From positions 62,001 to 126,000 of the forward strand of contig RQOL01000759.1 of assembly GCA_013076295.1 (NCBI GenBank): DNA of 64,000 nucleotides, written 5' to 3'. The position numbers and the translations under genes were made by a program. This DNA comes from Sanderia malayensis (lineage: Eukaryota; Cnidaria; Scyphozoa; Semaeostomeae; Pelagiidae). The notes under the pieces were generated by a model. The model searched no databases, had not been told where the DNA came from, and was given only the letters and a program-made list of their open reading frames with translations. Positions 12,601 to 22,079 of this stretch are shown one piece after another; the stretch's first letter is position 1; each line of letters starts with the position of its first letter.

Positions 12601-12978
12601 GACATCAGTGAGAAGGTTTGAGCCGCACAAAATGCATTTCCGCAAACATATTTTTCCATGGAAAAGTAATTAACAAATTAGAAAACAAATAACTACTTGT
12701 GCATAAGACATGTGAACTTTTAGAATGGGAAATGAATTTGGTTTCTCTTTTAGGAAATTAAAACGGAGGTTATGCAGCTGGTGGACAATGCCTTTTCTGT
12801 GCCAGTTATGTTCCTGAAGGAAGAGGAAGAATGTACAAGAGAGAACTTTAGAAATAAAGAAAGTAAACATCTGGAAAGGATTAACATTAAAAATAACAAT
12901 CAAAACTTTACAAATATCATCATAGAAACCAGACGGATTACAATATCACAGAGCGAAAAACTAATAAGGGTGCCTTAA
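9684..12978 (+). CDS. Probable second host gene, four exons (unknown protein)
   Basis: The first exon 9684-9783 has a strong start context (aagATGG), encodes MAPRKRMRSRSC... and ends at a GTAAGA donor in phase 1. Later exons 12012-12127 (donor GTAAGT), 12502-12615 and 12754-12978 have lengths and phases that join without a stop and end in TAA after EKLIRVP. The acceptor of the second exon (gatgAG) is weak. The protein would be short and charged; segments such as WLSPYISVRKNRPLTDALAIR and FSVPVMFLKEEEE are not recognised. The large first intron holds the CATA/CTATAC microsatellites, one S repeat and one R repeat. Inferred from splice signals only. Confidence 0.4.
10180..10960. repeat. Microsatellite field: ACATACTATACCT and (CATA)n
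   Basis: Irregular arrays of CTATACCTACATA-type units with a pure (CATA)n run at about 10,375-10,458, interrupted by one S repeat at about 10,459-10,564 and resuming as a short CATA run directly after it. The ORFs over this region (runs of MYVC or IHTY) are translation artefacts of the repeat. Confidence 0.9.
10459..10564 (+). repeat. S repeat copy 1 (hairpin-rich ~105 bp unit with CATA tail)
   Basis: Shares with 16,622-16,728 and 16,887-16,992 the order: cttcgctccctccccgg or a variant, then an AAGCTTAATnTGGTTGG core, then a GCGCGCTTCGCGCGC-type inverted repeat, then GCATTCGCTTTCGCTCATGCC, and immediately (CATA)n. The palindromic GC stems around TTC can fold into tight hairpins. No coding potential. 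Probably a SINE-like or other non-autonomous mobile unit. Confidence 0.7.
10968..11782 (+). repeat. R repeat copy 1 (~0.8 kb interspersed repeat)
   Basis: Begins near a gaaaatggtgcaaatag segment and ends at agaatagtaatattaga. Shares long stretches with 18,028-18,812, 19,140-19,914 and 35,160-35,955, for example GGGCCTAAGCGTTGCAAGC, CCAATCAAATTGCAGG and the run TTCGCCACCGTCACGTGAC. Short ORFs in the different copies do not agree in frame, so it is probably non-coding. It contains promoter-like words (CCAAT, CACGTGA). Family unknown to me. Confidence 0.75.
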
Positions 12979-13721
12979 CCCATTGTAATAGAAGATAGAT
13001 TGTAGAATATAGATTTTTGTATGCAACATGAAACAAGAAATAGGAATTATCACAGTTTTCGTAGTCTCACTGGATCACAATAGTCACAATAGTAAAATTT
13101 TGACTTTCCATTTCAGCACATAAAGTCCCGTTAAGTGCATTTTCTCCCGCAATTGCAAAGTGGCTGCAAAATGGTGAGTTATGAATCTCACAAGCGCCTA
13201 GCACTCAGTTTGGTGGTACGGGGTTGTGCCATTCAATTTTATGATTAACAGCCTCCTGCATTTGAATTCTTCTCTACAATCAGCTACATCACTATGTAGT
13301 TCCATGAGAAGCGAGCGCATGCGCAGCTGGCCATTGCGAATCATTCGTTGCTGGCAGACAGTCATACTTTTTCATATCTTGAAAGTTTGAAATTCCGATC
13401 AGTCATCTTCACCAAATCAACTGATTCAAGTGAGTGAAAGCTTCTGCAAGCATCTTTAAAGAAGGTTTACATCTGTGAGTACCTTCAGTTCAGCTTTTTT
13501 AATTTTTAAGCTAACAAGCTACGTTTTGAGTATGTTGATATTTTTCATGCCGTAAATACGAAAATTTTCTAATTGAACAATAATGTTGATATGATACTAA
13601 AACCTTCATTGACTAAGGATATTCTAAAGACTAAATATTTTTATTTACCTAATGTCAAATTTTGGCTCCGTTAGGATCTGCTCTTAAACTTATTGTTCTC
13701 ACATGTTTGAATGTTTAGAAC
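12979..13721. other. Region upstream of the DIRS element
   Basis: No gene seen between 12,979 and 13,721. A palindromic GCGCATGCGCAG (NRF-1-like site) lies at about 13,316. The stretch probably contains the 5' terminal repeat and leader of the DIRS element, but I could not delimit an inverted terminal repeat because the partner end is missing. Confidence 0.3.
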
Positions 13722-15065
13722 ATGGAGTCTCCAAACAAGGCTTCTGGTAGTGGGTTTGAGGTAACTGAAGTACAACCCGATTCCTTGGAAGCCCAACCTA
13801 TTCATTTAAAAGCAACTCTGGACCATATGAATGAAAATCTAAATACTGTAGCCAAAGTTTTACAAAACCTAGTTGCTGGAAATTTGTCCACCGGACGAAC
13901 TGAAAACCCGGCTACCAGCCAATATGGGGACATAATCACCGGTCAAGATATTCAGGCTAACAGCGAGTTTGAAATTGGGACCAACGGTCCATCTAAAAGC
14001 TCGGCTACCAGCCATGTCGAAAATTTCCAAAATCCTTCAGAGCAATCCAGCTCTAAATTGCCAACGGCAAAAACACGTGGGAAAAAGCCCTTAGGGCCTG
14101 CCCTTAACAGTAAACTAAATTGGAGCCAAATGGAAATGGACGATGATGACTGTGTCAGCGTTCATGCCAATGACTCCGATTTAGAAGATCAGGATGAACA
14201 GCAATCTCTTGATTCAGCTGTTCATCATTTACTCTCTGAGGCTGACACACAAGGGGAAGATAAAACCACTCAAGATCTCTTAGACTCCTTAGCCCAAGCC
14301 CTTGAAACCCCGACAGAGGTCTCAGAGGATGTTAATGCCAAACTGACAGAAATAGTTAACAATAGATGGGGAAAATTTCTTGCCCAAGAAAAACTGCCCC
14401 CTATCCTCAACAAATATCTTCGTCCATCAAACTGTAATTCCTTGTTTCAAGTCAAGGTCAACAAAGAGGCTTGGGCCAACCTTAAAGTTGAAAAGAAACA
14501 ATACGATCTTCGCCTCGCCAATCTACAACAAACCTTGCAAAAAATAGCCTTTATCACAATCAATACAGCTAATTTCCTCCTTGATAAAACTGCTGCTGAC
14601 ATGCCTACTAAGAAAAACTCACTTATTAGTGCAAATGTAGACGCTATAGCCCTTTTGGGTCATGCCACTGCTAGCCTCTCCTCTCTTTGCAGAGCATTGT
14701 TAAAATCGGCCCTAAAGCCAAGATACCAAGCCCTCTGTTCAAATAATGAAAGTGAACCTCACACCCCTTTACTTTTCGGAGAGGACTTTGGGAAAATGGT
14801 GAAGGACCTAGACGAGTCCCGAAAAATTGGCCGTGCTTTTAAGGGGAATAACAATCAAAGACCCCAACAAAGCTTCAGAAGAGACAATACCTTTCACCCT
14901 TATCAACGCTACCAGCGTGTTTCTCAACAACGTTCTCAAAATCATTTTTTATGGAAGGGCCAACCTCAACCTCCCTTCAGGCGCAAAAATCAAAATCAGT
15001 ACTTCAGTCGCCGTCCTCAAGCAAAACCACATCAGCAATCAGCAGCAAAGCCAGACAAACAATGA
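13722..15065 (+). CDS. DIRS Gag-like ORF1 protein (447 aa)
   Basis: Open frame of 447 codons from an ATG. The N-terminal ~170 residues are polar and acidic; the middle (about 190-350) is helical with LNKYLRPSNCNSLFQVKVN, a segment typical of the ORF1 of DIRS elements; the C-terminal ~80 residues are rich in Q, R, F and P (for example RPQQSFRRDNTFHPYQRYQR), likely nucleic-acid binding. There is no CCHC knuckle. The stop overlaps the RT start codon as ATGA at 15,062-15,065, suggesting coupled translation of the RT frame. Confidence 0.75.
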   Translation: MESPNKASGSGFEVTEVQPDSLEAQPIHLKATLDHMNENLNTVAKVLQNLVAGNLSTGRTENPATSQYGDIITGQDIQANSEFEIGTNGPSKSSATSHVENFQNPSEQSSSKLPTAKTRGKKPLGPALNSKLNWSQMEMDDDDCVSVHANDSDLEDQDEQQSLDSAVHHLLSEADTQGEDKTTQDLLDSLAQALETPTEVSEDVNAKLTEIVNNRWGKFLAQEKLPPILNKYLRPSNCNSLFQVKVNKEAWANLKVEKKQYDLRLANLQQTLQKIAFITINTANFLLDKTAADMPTKKNSLISANVDAIALLGHATASLSSLCRALLKSALKPRYQALCSNNESEPHTPLLFGEDFGKMVKDLDESRKIGRAFKGNNNQRPQQSFRRDNTFHPYQRYQRVSQQRSQNHFLWKGQPQPPFRRKNQNQYFSRRPQAKPHQQSAAKPDKQ

Positions 15066-16336
15066 TGAATGAACTTGAGCAAATATCTGTAAGTCGATTT
15101 CTTGATCTAATACCATTTCTAGTTAAATATTTGCAAACTGCTTGTAGCAATTTTGAGGCGGGGAGAGTTGCCAATTATTATCTGTCTTGGCGCTGCCTAA
15201 CAAAAGACAGTGATATACTATCCACAATAAGAGGAGGAGCCGAAATCGAGCACAGTAGTCTTCCAGAACAATTTTATTTCAATAGAAGAAACTTTATCAA
15301 TAGCGAACTCCAAATCATTAACTCTGAAATACAAACTTTGCTCAAAAAGCGGGTCGTAGAGGTTACGTCACCAGAACAAGGGCAGATAATCTCGCCTATA
15401 TTCTTAGTTCCCAAACCAGATGGAAGTTTTCCCTTGATATTGAATTTCAAAGAATTTAATAACCACGTTGTTTACCACCATTTCAAAATGGATACTCTAA
15501 ACACTATCACTCAACTTATGTCTCTGAATTGCTTTATGGCCTCCCTTGATTTAAAAGATGCATATTATAGCATCCCAGTCGCTAACCATCACCGTAAATA
15601 TTTATGTTTTAATTTCCACAACGTTTTATATAGATACACTTGCTTACCAAATGGTTTGTCAAGTTGCCCACGGCTTTTTACGAAATTACTCAAACCGGCC
15701 TTAGCCAGCTTACATAGAAAAGGTCATATTGTGACCGCATATCTAGACGATATTTACATTCAAGGAAACACGTTGGAGACATGTACACGTGGTGTTATTG
15801 AGAGCATTCTGCTTTTCACAGACCTGGGTTTTATAATCCACCCAACAAAATCCGCCTTTCAGCCATCACAAGAAATTAAAATGTTAGGATTTATACTAAA
15901 TTCCCAAACCATGAGAGTTTACCCAACTCAAGAAAAACCGGAAGCCCTCATGAATTTGGGCAATGTGTCCTTGAAAATGACTGAAATACAATCCGTCAAA
16001 TTGCTCAATTTTTGGGGAGAATGGTTTCTCTGTTTTTGGTGGTTCAGTATGGCCCCCTTCATTTTCGTCGCCTTGAAAGGGCAAAAACGCTTGCCCTGAA
16101 AAATAATCGTGGAAATTATGATAAGAAAATGTCCGCAAATTCACATAAATGTGACGAGATTAGGTGGTGGATTAACAATATCCACAACTCTTTCAAACCA
16201 CTTCTGGAAACAGAACCTGACATTGTGATTACCACAGATGCATCTCTCATGGGCTGGGGTGCGGTTTTTCAGAATTCTACGACTGGAGGCCTTTGGACCT
16301 CACATGAAAAGCTGCATCATATAAATAGCCCATGTC
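13722..16336 (+). mobile_element. DIRS-like retrotransposon, 3' truncated
   Basis: A Gag-like ORF is followed by a reverse transcriptase of the DIRS type and an RNase H segment. The tyrosine recombinase expected downstream is absent: at about 16,337 the sequence switches abruptly into the middle of an R repeat. No terminal repeats were located. Frameshifts inside the RT/RNase H region show the copy is dead. Confidence 0.85.
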
Positions 16337-16368
16337 GTTTTTTCGTGATAGCACAATTAGCGGAATAA
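15062..16368 (+). pseudogene. DIRS reverse transcriptase / RNase H (frameshifted, truncated)
   Basis: RT motifs: SPIFLVPKPDGSFPLILNFK (finger), MASLDLKDAYYSIPV with the first catalytic Asp, TCLPNGLSSCPRLFTKLLKP, and AYLDDIYIQGN with the YxDD box. KMDTLNTITQLM and the palm sequence are diagnostic of DIRS. A frameshift in a T run near 16,008-16,012 moves the frame; the RNase H part then reads IVITTDASLMGWGAVF with its first Asp. The protein stops in the R repeat that replaces the rest of RNase H and the recombinase. Reading starts at the ATG at 15,062 that overlaps the Gag stop. Confidence 0.85.
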
Positions 16369-16621
16369 TTGATGGAATAACTCAAAAATTCTTTTAAAAT
16401 AGGCTTCCACAAATAGATAACTTTTGCCTACTCCAGAAACGGAGCCTTTCCATGCAAGTCTCAACCTTGTGCGACCCCATTCAAAAAAGCCTTGTTGATT
16501 ACACAGTTCGCTGTTTCGTCCCATTGTTTTTGGGCGTTCGACCTATTGTTTCGGCTCGAATCTATTGTTTTGGCCAGAGTTTCGCCACCGTCACGTGACA
16601 TCGCAGAATAGTAATATTAGA
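16337..16621 (+). repeat. R repeat copy 2, 5'-truncated
   Basis: Begins in the middle of the R unit at tcgttttttcgtgatagcac and runs to the shared 3' end tagtaatattaga. It joins the DIRS RNase H coding region directly. A partial unit lacking its 5' half but with an intact 3' end is the usual form of a 5'-truncated retroposon, although a recombination joint would look the same. Confidence 0.7.
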
Positions 16622-16775
16622 CTAGGGGTCTTCACTCGATTCGCTCGTTCGCCCCAGCCCGTCAAGTAAAAAAACCTTAATCTGGTTGGCGCGCTTCGCG
16701 CCCTGCATTCGCTCCCATTGATGCCCATACATACATACATACATACATACATACCTACATACATACATACATACA

Positions 16776-16809
<34 letters not shown>

Positions 16810-16992
16810 CATACATACATACATACATACATACATACATACATGCATCCATACATACATACATACATACATACATACATACAAACATGAGCCGGGTTTG
16901 ATCACTTCGCTCCCTCCCCGGAGGCCGTCAAGTAAAAAATGCTTAATCTGGTTGGCCCGCTTCGCGCGCTGCATTCACTACCGCTCATGCCC
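16622..16992 (+). repeat. Two S repeats, each followed by a (CATA)n run
   Basis: S copy 2 lies at about 16,622-16,728 and S copy 3 at about 16,887-16,992. Each ends GATGCCCATACATACATAC or CATGCCCATACATACATAC, so the CATA array starts at exactly the same base of the unit. The array between them (16,729-16,886) is almost pure CATA. Same arrangement as at 10,459-10,600. Confidence 0.8.
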
Positions 16993-17412
16993 ATACATAC
17001 ATACATACATACATACATACCCTACAATACATACCCTACAATACAAACCCTACAATACATACCCTACAATACATACCCTACTATATATACCCTACAATAC
17101 ATACCCTACAATACATACCCTACAATACATACCCTACATAACATACCCTACAATACATACAATACAACACATACCCTACAATACATACCCTACAATACAT
17201 ACCCTACAATACAAACCCTACAATACATACCCTACATAACATACCCTACAATACATACCCTACAATACATATCCTACATAACATACCCTACAATACATAC
17301 CCTACTATACATACCCTACAATACATACCCTACAATACATACCCTACAATACATACCCTACAATACATACCCTACAATACATACCCTACATTACATACCC
17401 TACAATACATAT
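16993..17412. repeat. (TACCCTACAATACA)n minisatellite
   Basis: Long irregular tandem array of 14-bp units CCCTACAATACATA with variants (ACATAA, CTATACA). It appears to have evolved from the adjacent CATA tail. The long overlapping ORFs (runs of YNTYPTIHT) are artefacts. Confidence 0.9.
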
Positions 17413-18027
17413 TACGACGCAACAATTCTAAAGAAAGTAAAGGTGGGAGGTCGAATCTTCCCCCCTGCCAAGCGACCGCCCCGCGTCCACGCTGCCCCCC
17501 TGAAAGCTGTTTCTGAAAGTTGATAGCTTCAGTGTGAAGTTTGAAAAAAAAGGTGCTTTCAAAAATTTAATCCATCCTGGAAAATTTAAACTCAATCTGT
17601 AATAAAAATTATATCAAACTGTAGCTAAGGAAACAGCGAACACGTTGCAAGTAGTCTCATCTCTTAAATAAGTAGTACTGAATTCTTAGAGACCATTTGG
17701 TGGAAGTGGTTTGAATGAAATTTCGGAGCCGTGCAAAAGCAAAACCTTTGAACACACTTTAGCAAGTAAAAATAGTATTTACCGTGGCAAATAGTGACCC
17801 AGTTGAACTCAAAAAACACCAACATGAAGGTAATATGTTGGGGAACAATTATCGAAAGTGTTTGGGTAAAAAATAATCAATTGTGGCAGGCTGAAATTGA
17901 ATTTTCGCAAATGCAAAAACAACGCGTGCTGCGTGAACAATTGCTCCTTCCGGAGTGAAAAGCAACTTTGTTGGAAATCGTAAAAAACAAAAAAAAACAA
18001 CACATTATTTTAGTTGTGTTATCAGAC
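17413..18027. other. Unassigned spacer
   Basis: No gene, RNA or recognisable repeat found. A GC-richer patch at 17,450-17,515 (CCCCCCTGCCAAGCGACCGCC) stands out from the AT-rich surroundings, but I cannot assign it. Confidence 0.3.
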
Positions 18028-18812
18028 AACACTTGCCAAAAATTTAAATGGGGAAAATCGTGCAAATAGGGCCGGAAAAATTCAAAACTTTGACCATGGC
18101 CTAAACGTTGTTAGCATGCCGAAGCAACAATGGCGGTCGCCTACTACAAAACCCACAACTATTTCATTCAAAAAACAAAACAAAGCTATCACCTGTGTTC
18201 TCTATTGTTTCCTGCAACTCTCCAGGGGTCTTTCAAACAATTAAGAGCTCTTTACAAAGATAATTCAGCTGGTAAAACACTTTGAAAGGCGCCCACCGCA
18301 CTTTTTGTGTACAAAACAAAAACACGCGTCTTCTCCAAAAGTACCTGCTGCCTGCCGAGGGCAAATTTGCATGATAACGAAAAAAGCGTCACTGTTCACG
18401 TGAAGTTGCGAAAGAGCCAATCAAATTGCAGGAAAAGGCGAAACGGTTCACGTGAAGAGCGAATACTCTTTTCGAAAATGGAGTCGGGGACGCGAATTTG
18501 GAAGTTTCGCCAGCCTAAACCGTCGTTTTTTCGTGATAGCACAATTAGTGGAGTGATTAATAGAATAACACAAAAATTCTTTTAAAATAGGCTTCCAAAA
18601 ATAGATAACTTTTGCCTACTCCAGAAACGGAGCCTTTCCATGCAAGTGCCAACCTTTTGCGACCCCATTGAAAAAAGCCTTATTGATCACCGATTCGCCG
18701 TTTCGTCCCATTGTTTTTGGGCGTTCGACCTATTGTTTCGGGTCGAATCTATTGTTTTGGCCAGAGTTTCGCCACCGTCACGTGACATCGCAGCATAGTA
18801 ATATTAGATAAA
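18028..18812 (+). repeat. R repeat copy 3
   Basis: Starts at the same gaaaat-gtgcaaatag region as copy 1 and ends at tagtaatattaga. Close to copy 4 over most of its length (cacgcgtcttctccaaaagt, the octamer ATTTGCAT, gttcacgtgaag, CCAATCAAATTGCAGG, aaataggcttcc). No consistent reading frame between copies. Confidence 0.8.
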
Positions 18813-18895
18813 AGTGAAGTGAGTTCAATTCATTTTCAGTGGTAACATATTTTCGCTACCATTATTAAAAAGTAAATGGTCTCATGTTTATGCAG

Positions 18896-19140
18896 ACTAG
18901 GGGTCATCACTCGCTTCGCTCGTTCGCCCCAGCCCGTCAAGTAAATAAGGCTTAATCTGGTTGGCGCACTTCGTGCGCTGCATTCGCTTCGCTCATGCCT
19001 CTTTCAACCCCACGTACAATGTGTTAGCTCGCTGCGCTCGCCTGTCTATCTATTACCAAGAAACATTGACTGATAGGGCCCACTTTGTGCGCTGCATTCG
19101 CTTCGCTCATGCCTCTGCCTACTCCTCTTGCAACAGTTTG
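18896..19140 (+). repeat. S-related hairpin repeats (two tandem half-units)
   Basis: Begins ctaggggtcatcactcgc like S copy 2 and contains GCGCACTTCGTGCGC (perfect 6-bp stem around TTC), GCATTCGCTTCGCTCATGCC twice about 120 bp apart, and GCTCGCTGCGCTCGCC. The inverse of this arrangement is present at 34,850-35,160. It directly precedes R copy 4. Confidence 0.7.
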
Positions 19141-19914
19141 GCTCGCTTCGCTCGCCTGATAACCCCTTATCATAATTTGTTTGTTAAAACTTTGGGCTTG
19201 TTTACATTAGGCCTAAGCGTCGCAAGCATGCCGAAGCAACAATGGCGGTCGTACAAAAACTAAAACTATCTCACTCAAAAAACAAAACAAAGCTATCACC
19301 TGTGTTCTCAATTGTCTCCTGTAATTTTCTAGAGGTTTCTCAAACAATTAGCAAGGCTTTACAAAGATAATTCAGGTCGTAAAACATTTTGAAAGGCGCC
19401 CAGTTATCCTTTGTGTTGAAAACAAAAACACGCGTCTTCTCCAAAAGTACCTGCTGCCTGCCGAGGGCAAATTTGCATGATAACGAAAAACGCGTCACTG
19501 TTCACGTGAAGTTGCGAAAGAGCCAATCAAATTGCAGGAAAAGGCGAAACGAATCACGTGAAGAGCGAACACGCTTTTCGAAAATGGAGTTGGGGACGCG
19601 AATTTGGAAGTTTCGCCAGCGTAAACCGTCGTTTTCTCGTGATAGCACAATTAGTGGAGTAATTAATGGAATAACTCAAAAATTCTTTTAAAATAGGCTT
19701 CCGAAAATAGATAACTTTTGCCTACTCCAGAAACGGAGCCTTTCCATGCAAGTGCCAACCTTGTGCGCCCCCATTCAAAAAAGCCTTATTGATCACCGAT
19801 TCGCCGTTTCGGCCCATTGTTTTTGGGCGCTCGACCTATTGTTTCGGGTCGAATCTATTGTTTTTGGCAAGAAAGTGCGTCATCACGTGACCTCCGCAGA
19901 ATATATATATTAGA
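19140..19914 (+). repeat. R repeat copy 4 (long form)
   Basis: Includes a 5' extension not in copies 1 and 3 (gctcgcctgataacccctta to GTTTACATTAGGCCTAAGCG) that is shared with copy 5 at 35,160. Ends at the common 3' end near 19,914 (tatatattagat). Carries octamer ATTTGCAT, CCAAT and three CACGTGA words. Confidence 0.8.
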
Positions 19915-20196
19915 TTTGCCAACAAATTTAACATCAGAATGGTAGAAAACACATCATTATAAAAATATATAGCTGAACAACAAATAGAAAAGCTCTTAAG
20001 CCATACAGCATGAATTTTCAAAAAGTACAATAATTTACACTTACAAAAAATAACTATGGAAATAGGAGCTTTGTTTATAAAATCTGCATTAAGGCACCCA
20101 ATGGATTGTAGCCTCTCTGACAACTTTGCATCAGGAAAATATGATATCTGTTATTCTCTTATATGAAACCTCAGTTCTGAAGAAAAATATTAAGGA
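19915..20196. other. Spacer before the BEL/Pao element
   Basis: About 280 bp of AT-rich sequence with no recognisable feature. It ends in the 5-bp target site TGTTT (20,197-20,201) of the BEL/Pao insertion. Confidence 0.4.
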
Positions 20197-20201
20197 TGTT
20201 T

Positions 20202-20629
20202 TGTTAGATATTTCCTGACATCAATTGCCAGGATAAGAACTCCTGAATTGATCCCGAAAGATTCAACCCGTTCCGAGAATTACTCGTAAGAAATAACTCA
20301 CTCTTTACTTGGTCAGGCTCATAGATTCACATAGATTCGTAGGCTCAATCTCAATCAAAGTAACAAAATATTTGTATTTAAAACTATTTACAGATTCGGT
20401 AGGCTTGGAGGCTCCAATTCTTAAATTCCGTATCTCTGAAAAATGCACTTCTGCTTCAAGAAATTAGACTCAAATTCATGCCCTGTACAGCAACAACACC
20501 AAGTTTTATGGTGTGTACAGCGATTACCATCTCAGACATGTAAACAACTACCAAATTCCAAAAGGTCTGAGTCACTGCGTACAGGGGGGTTGCGCCCGCA
20601 AACCTATTAATCTTCACAAAAATCCCACA
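20202..20629 (-). repeat. BEL/Pao 3' LTR
   Basis: 428 bp, begins TGTTAGATATTTCC and ends AAAATCCCACA on the plus strand; matches 23,930-24,359 over its full length with scattered substitutions. It lies downstream of integrase on the coding strand, hence the 3' LTR. Confidence 0.93.
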
Positions 20630-20640
20630 GTCCCCCCTTG
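20630..20640 (-). other. Polypurine tract of the BEL/Pao element
   Basis: On the coding (minus) strand the purine run AAGGGGGGA stands 1 base before the 3' LTR start (TGTGGG). This is the expected position for priming plus-strand DNA synthesis. Confidence 0.75.
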
Positions 20641-20657
20641 ATCAATCGATAGATTTA

Positions 20658-21944
20658 TCAACAATTTTGCGAATTAAGTCTGCGTTCATCGTGGCTACTC
20701 TTCTGGGTCGAACACGCGAACATACGTAAATATCGAGCTTGCTTTTCTAACACTGTTGCATCATAATCATCATCTTCATCATCCAGCTCATCAGGATATG
20801 GCAGAGAAAGTATACGTCTGCCTATTACTAGATGAGATGGAGTGATAGGTTCTTCTAGATCATCAGAATAAATAAATCCAAGTGGTCTGGAATTAACAGT
20901 TCCTTCCGCTTCAGCAACAACAGTGGTCAACTCCTCATAATCCAATTTCGCATTACCAAGAATCTTTCTCAATGTCCTTTTCAAAAATTGTACCATCCGC
21001 TCATAAAAGCTTCCAGCCCACGGTGCTTTCTCCAGAATAAACTTCCATATGATTTTCCTTTGTGCCACAAAATCCTGAACTTCACAATTCCTAAACAATG
21101 CGTCCAATTCCTTGTTAGCATTCTTGAAAGTCTTTGCACTGTCTGTAGTGATTCTTAATGGCACTCCTCTTCTCGCAATAAATCTTTTGAAACATCAAGT
21201 GAAAGCAGGTGCTGATAAGTTAGGCACAACTTCAAAATGAACAGCTCTACTTCATGAACAAGTAAAAAGACAAACATAAGCCTTTTGAGAACCTCCATTA
21301 TTTACCTTAATAAATAAGGGTCCAGCAAAATCTATTCCAATATCAGTAATAGCAACTCCACCCTTTACTCTTCCTTCTGGTAAACTTGCTGCTTGTGGCA
21401 CTCGATAAGATTTTCCATGTAACTTCTTACATTTCCGACAACCATAAATAATCGTCTTGACTAACTGGCGACCTTTTACAATCCAATATTTGCTCCTCAC
21501 TTCTGTCAAGGTATCTCTAGTGCCTCCATGATGAACCTTCAGATGACAATCTTCAATTATCAGTCTTGTGACAAAATGCTCCCTGGGTAAAAGAATTGGA
21601 AATTTCGACGTAGAAGGGAGACATGATTCACTCAGTCTACCCTTGCATTTAACAATTCCATCCTCTTCAAACAAACCAAATTGATCAACTAACTGACTGT
21701 AATGATCTTTACTCTTCTTCAAATCCGACTGAATATCAACCAGCAACAAATGTTCAGCTTCAAGTAAATCTTCTGCTGAAACATTAAGATATTTGCAACT
21801 TCTCTTCAACAGCTTCGTAAATTTCAAAACATAAGCAATAACTCTCAACAATTTACTCAGCTGACTAAATCTTGAGTAATCCACAATATTTGACAATTTG
21901 TGATCTTTGGAAATTAACAATGACGTAACATTTCTTGATTGCAC
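20658..21944 (-). pseudogene. BEL/Pao integrase region (interrupted by TGA stops)
   Basis: The upstream part carries the H2C2 zinc-binding module (HLKVHHGGTRDTL... CRKCKKLHG) and the start of the catalytic core (GIDFAGPLF with the first Asp). The downstream part has TDSAKTF with the second Asp and APWAGSFYERMVQFLKRTLR with the catalytic Glu, then the C-terminal region NSRPLGFIYSDD...ITPSHLVIGRR. Both lie in one frame, separated by in-frame TGA codons at 21,252-21,254 and 21,195-21,197. The C-terminus after about 20,720 no longer resembles the family, so the end is probably truncated. Confidence 0.85.
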
Positions 21945-22079
21945 TTTAACTTCTTTGTTACATTCTTCCTGAATCTCCTCTGCATACGAATCTTCTTGTA
22001 CTGAAGGATAACCGCATAAAGGACCTTTTAACCATGCAGGTCCTTGCCACCATAAATGACTTTCAGCAATTTCTGTTGC

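Noticed and set aside
16718..17523. Long ORFs of 170-190 codons over the CATA and CCCTACAATACA arrays
   Set aside because: Tandem repeats without stop codons stay open in several frames on both strands; no start context or conservation.
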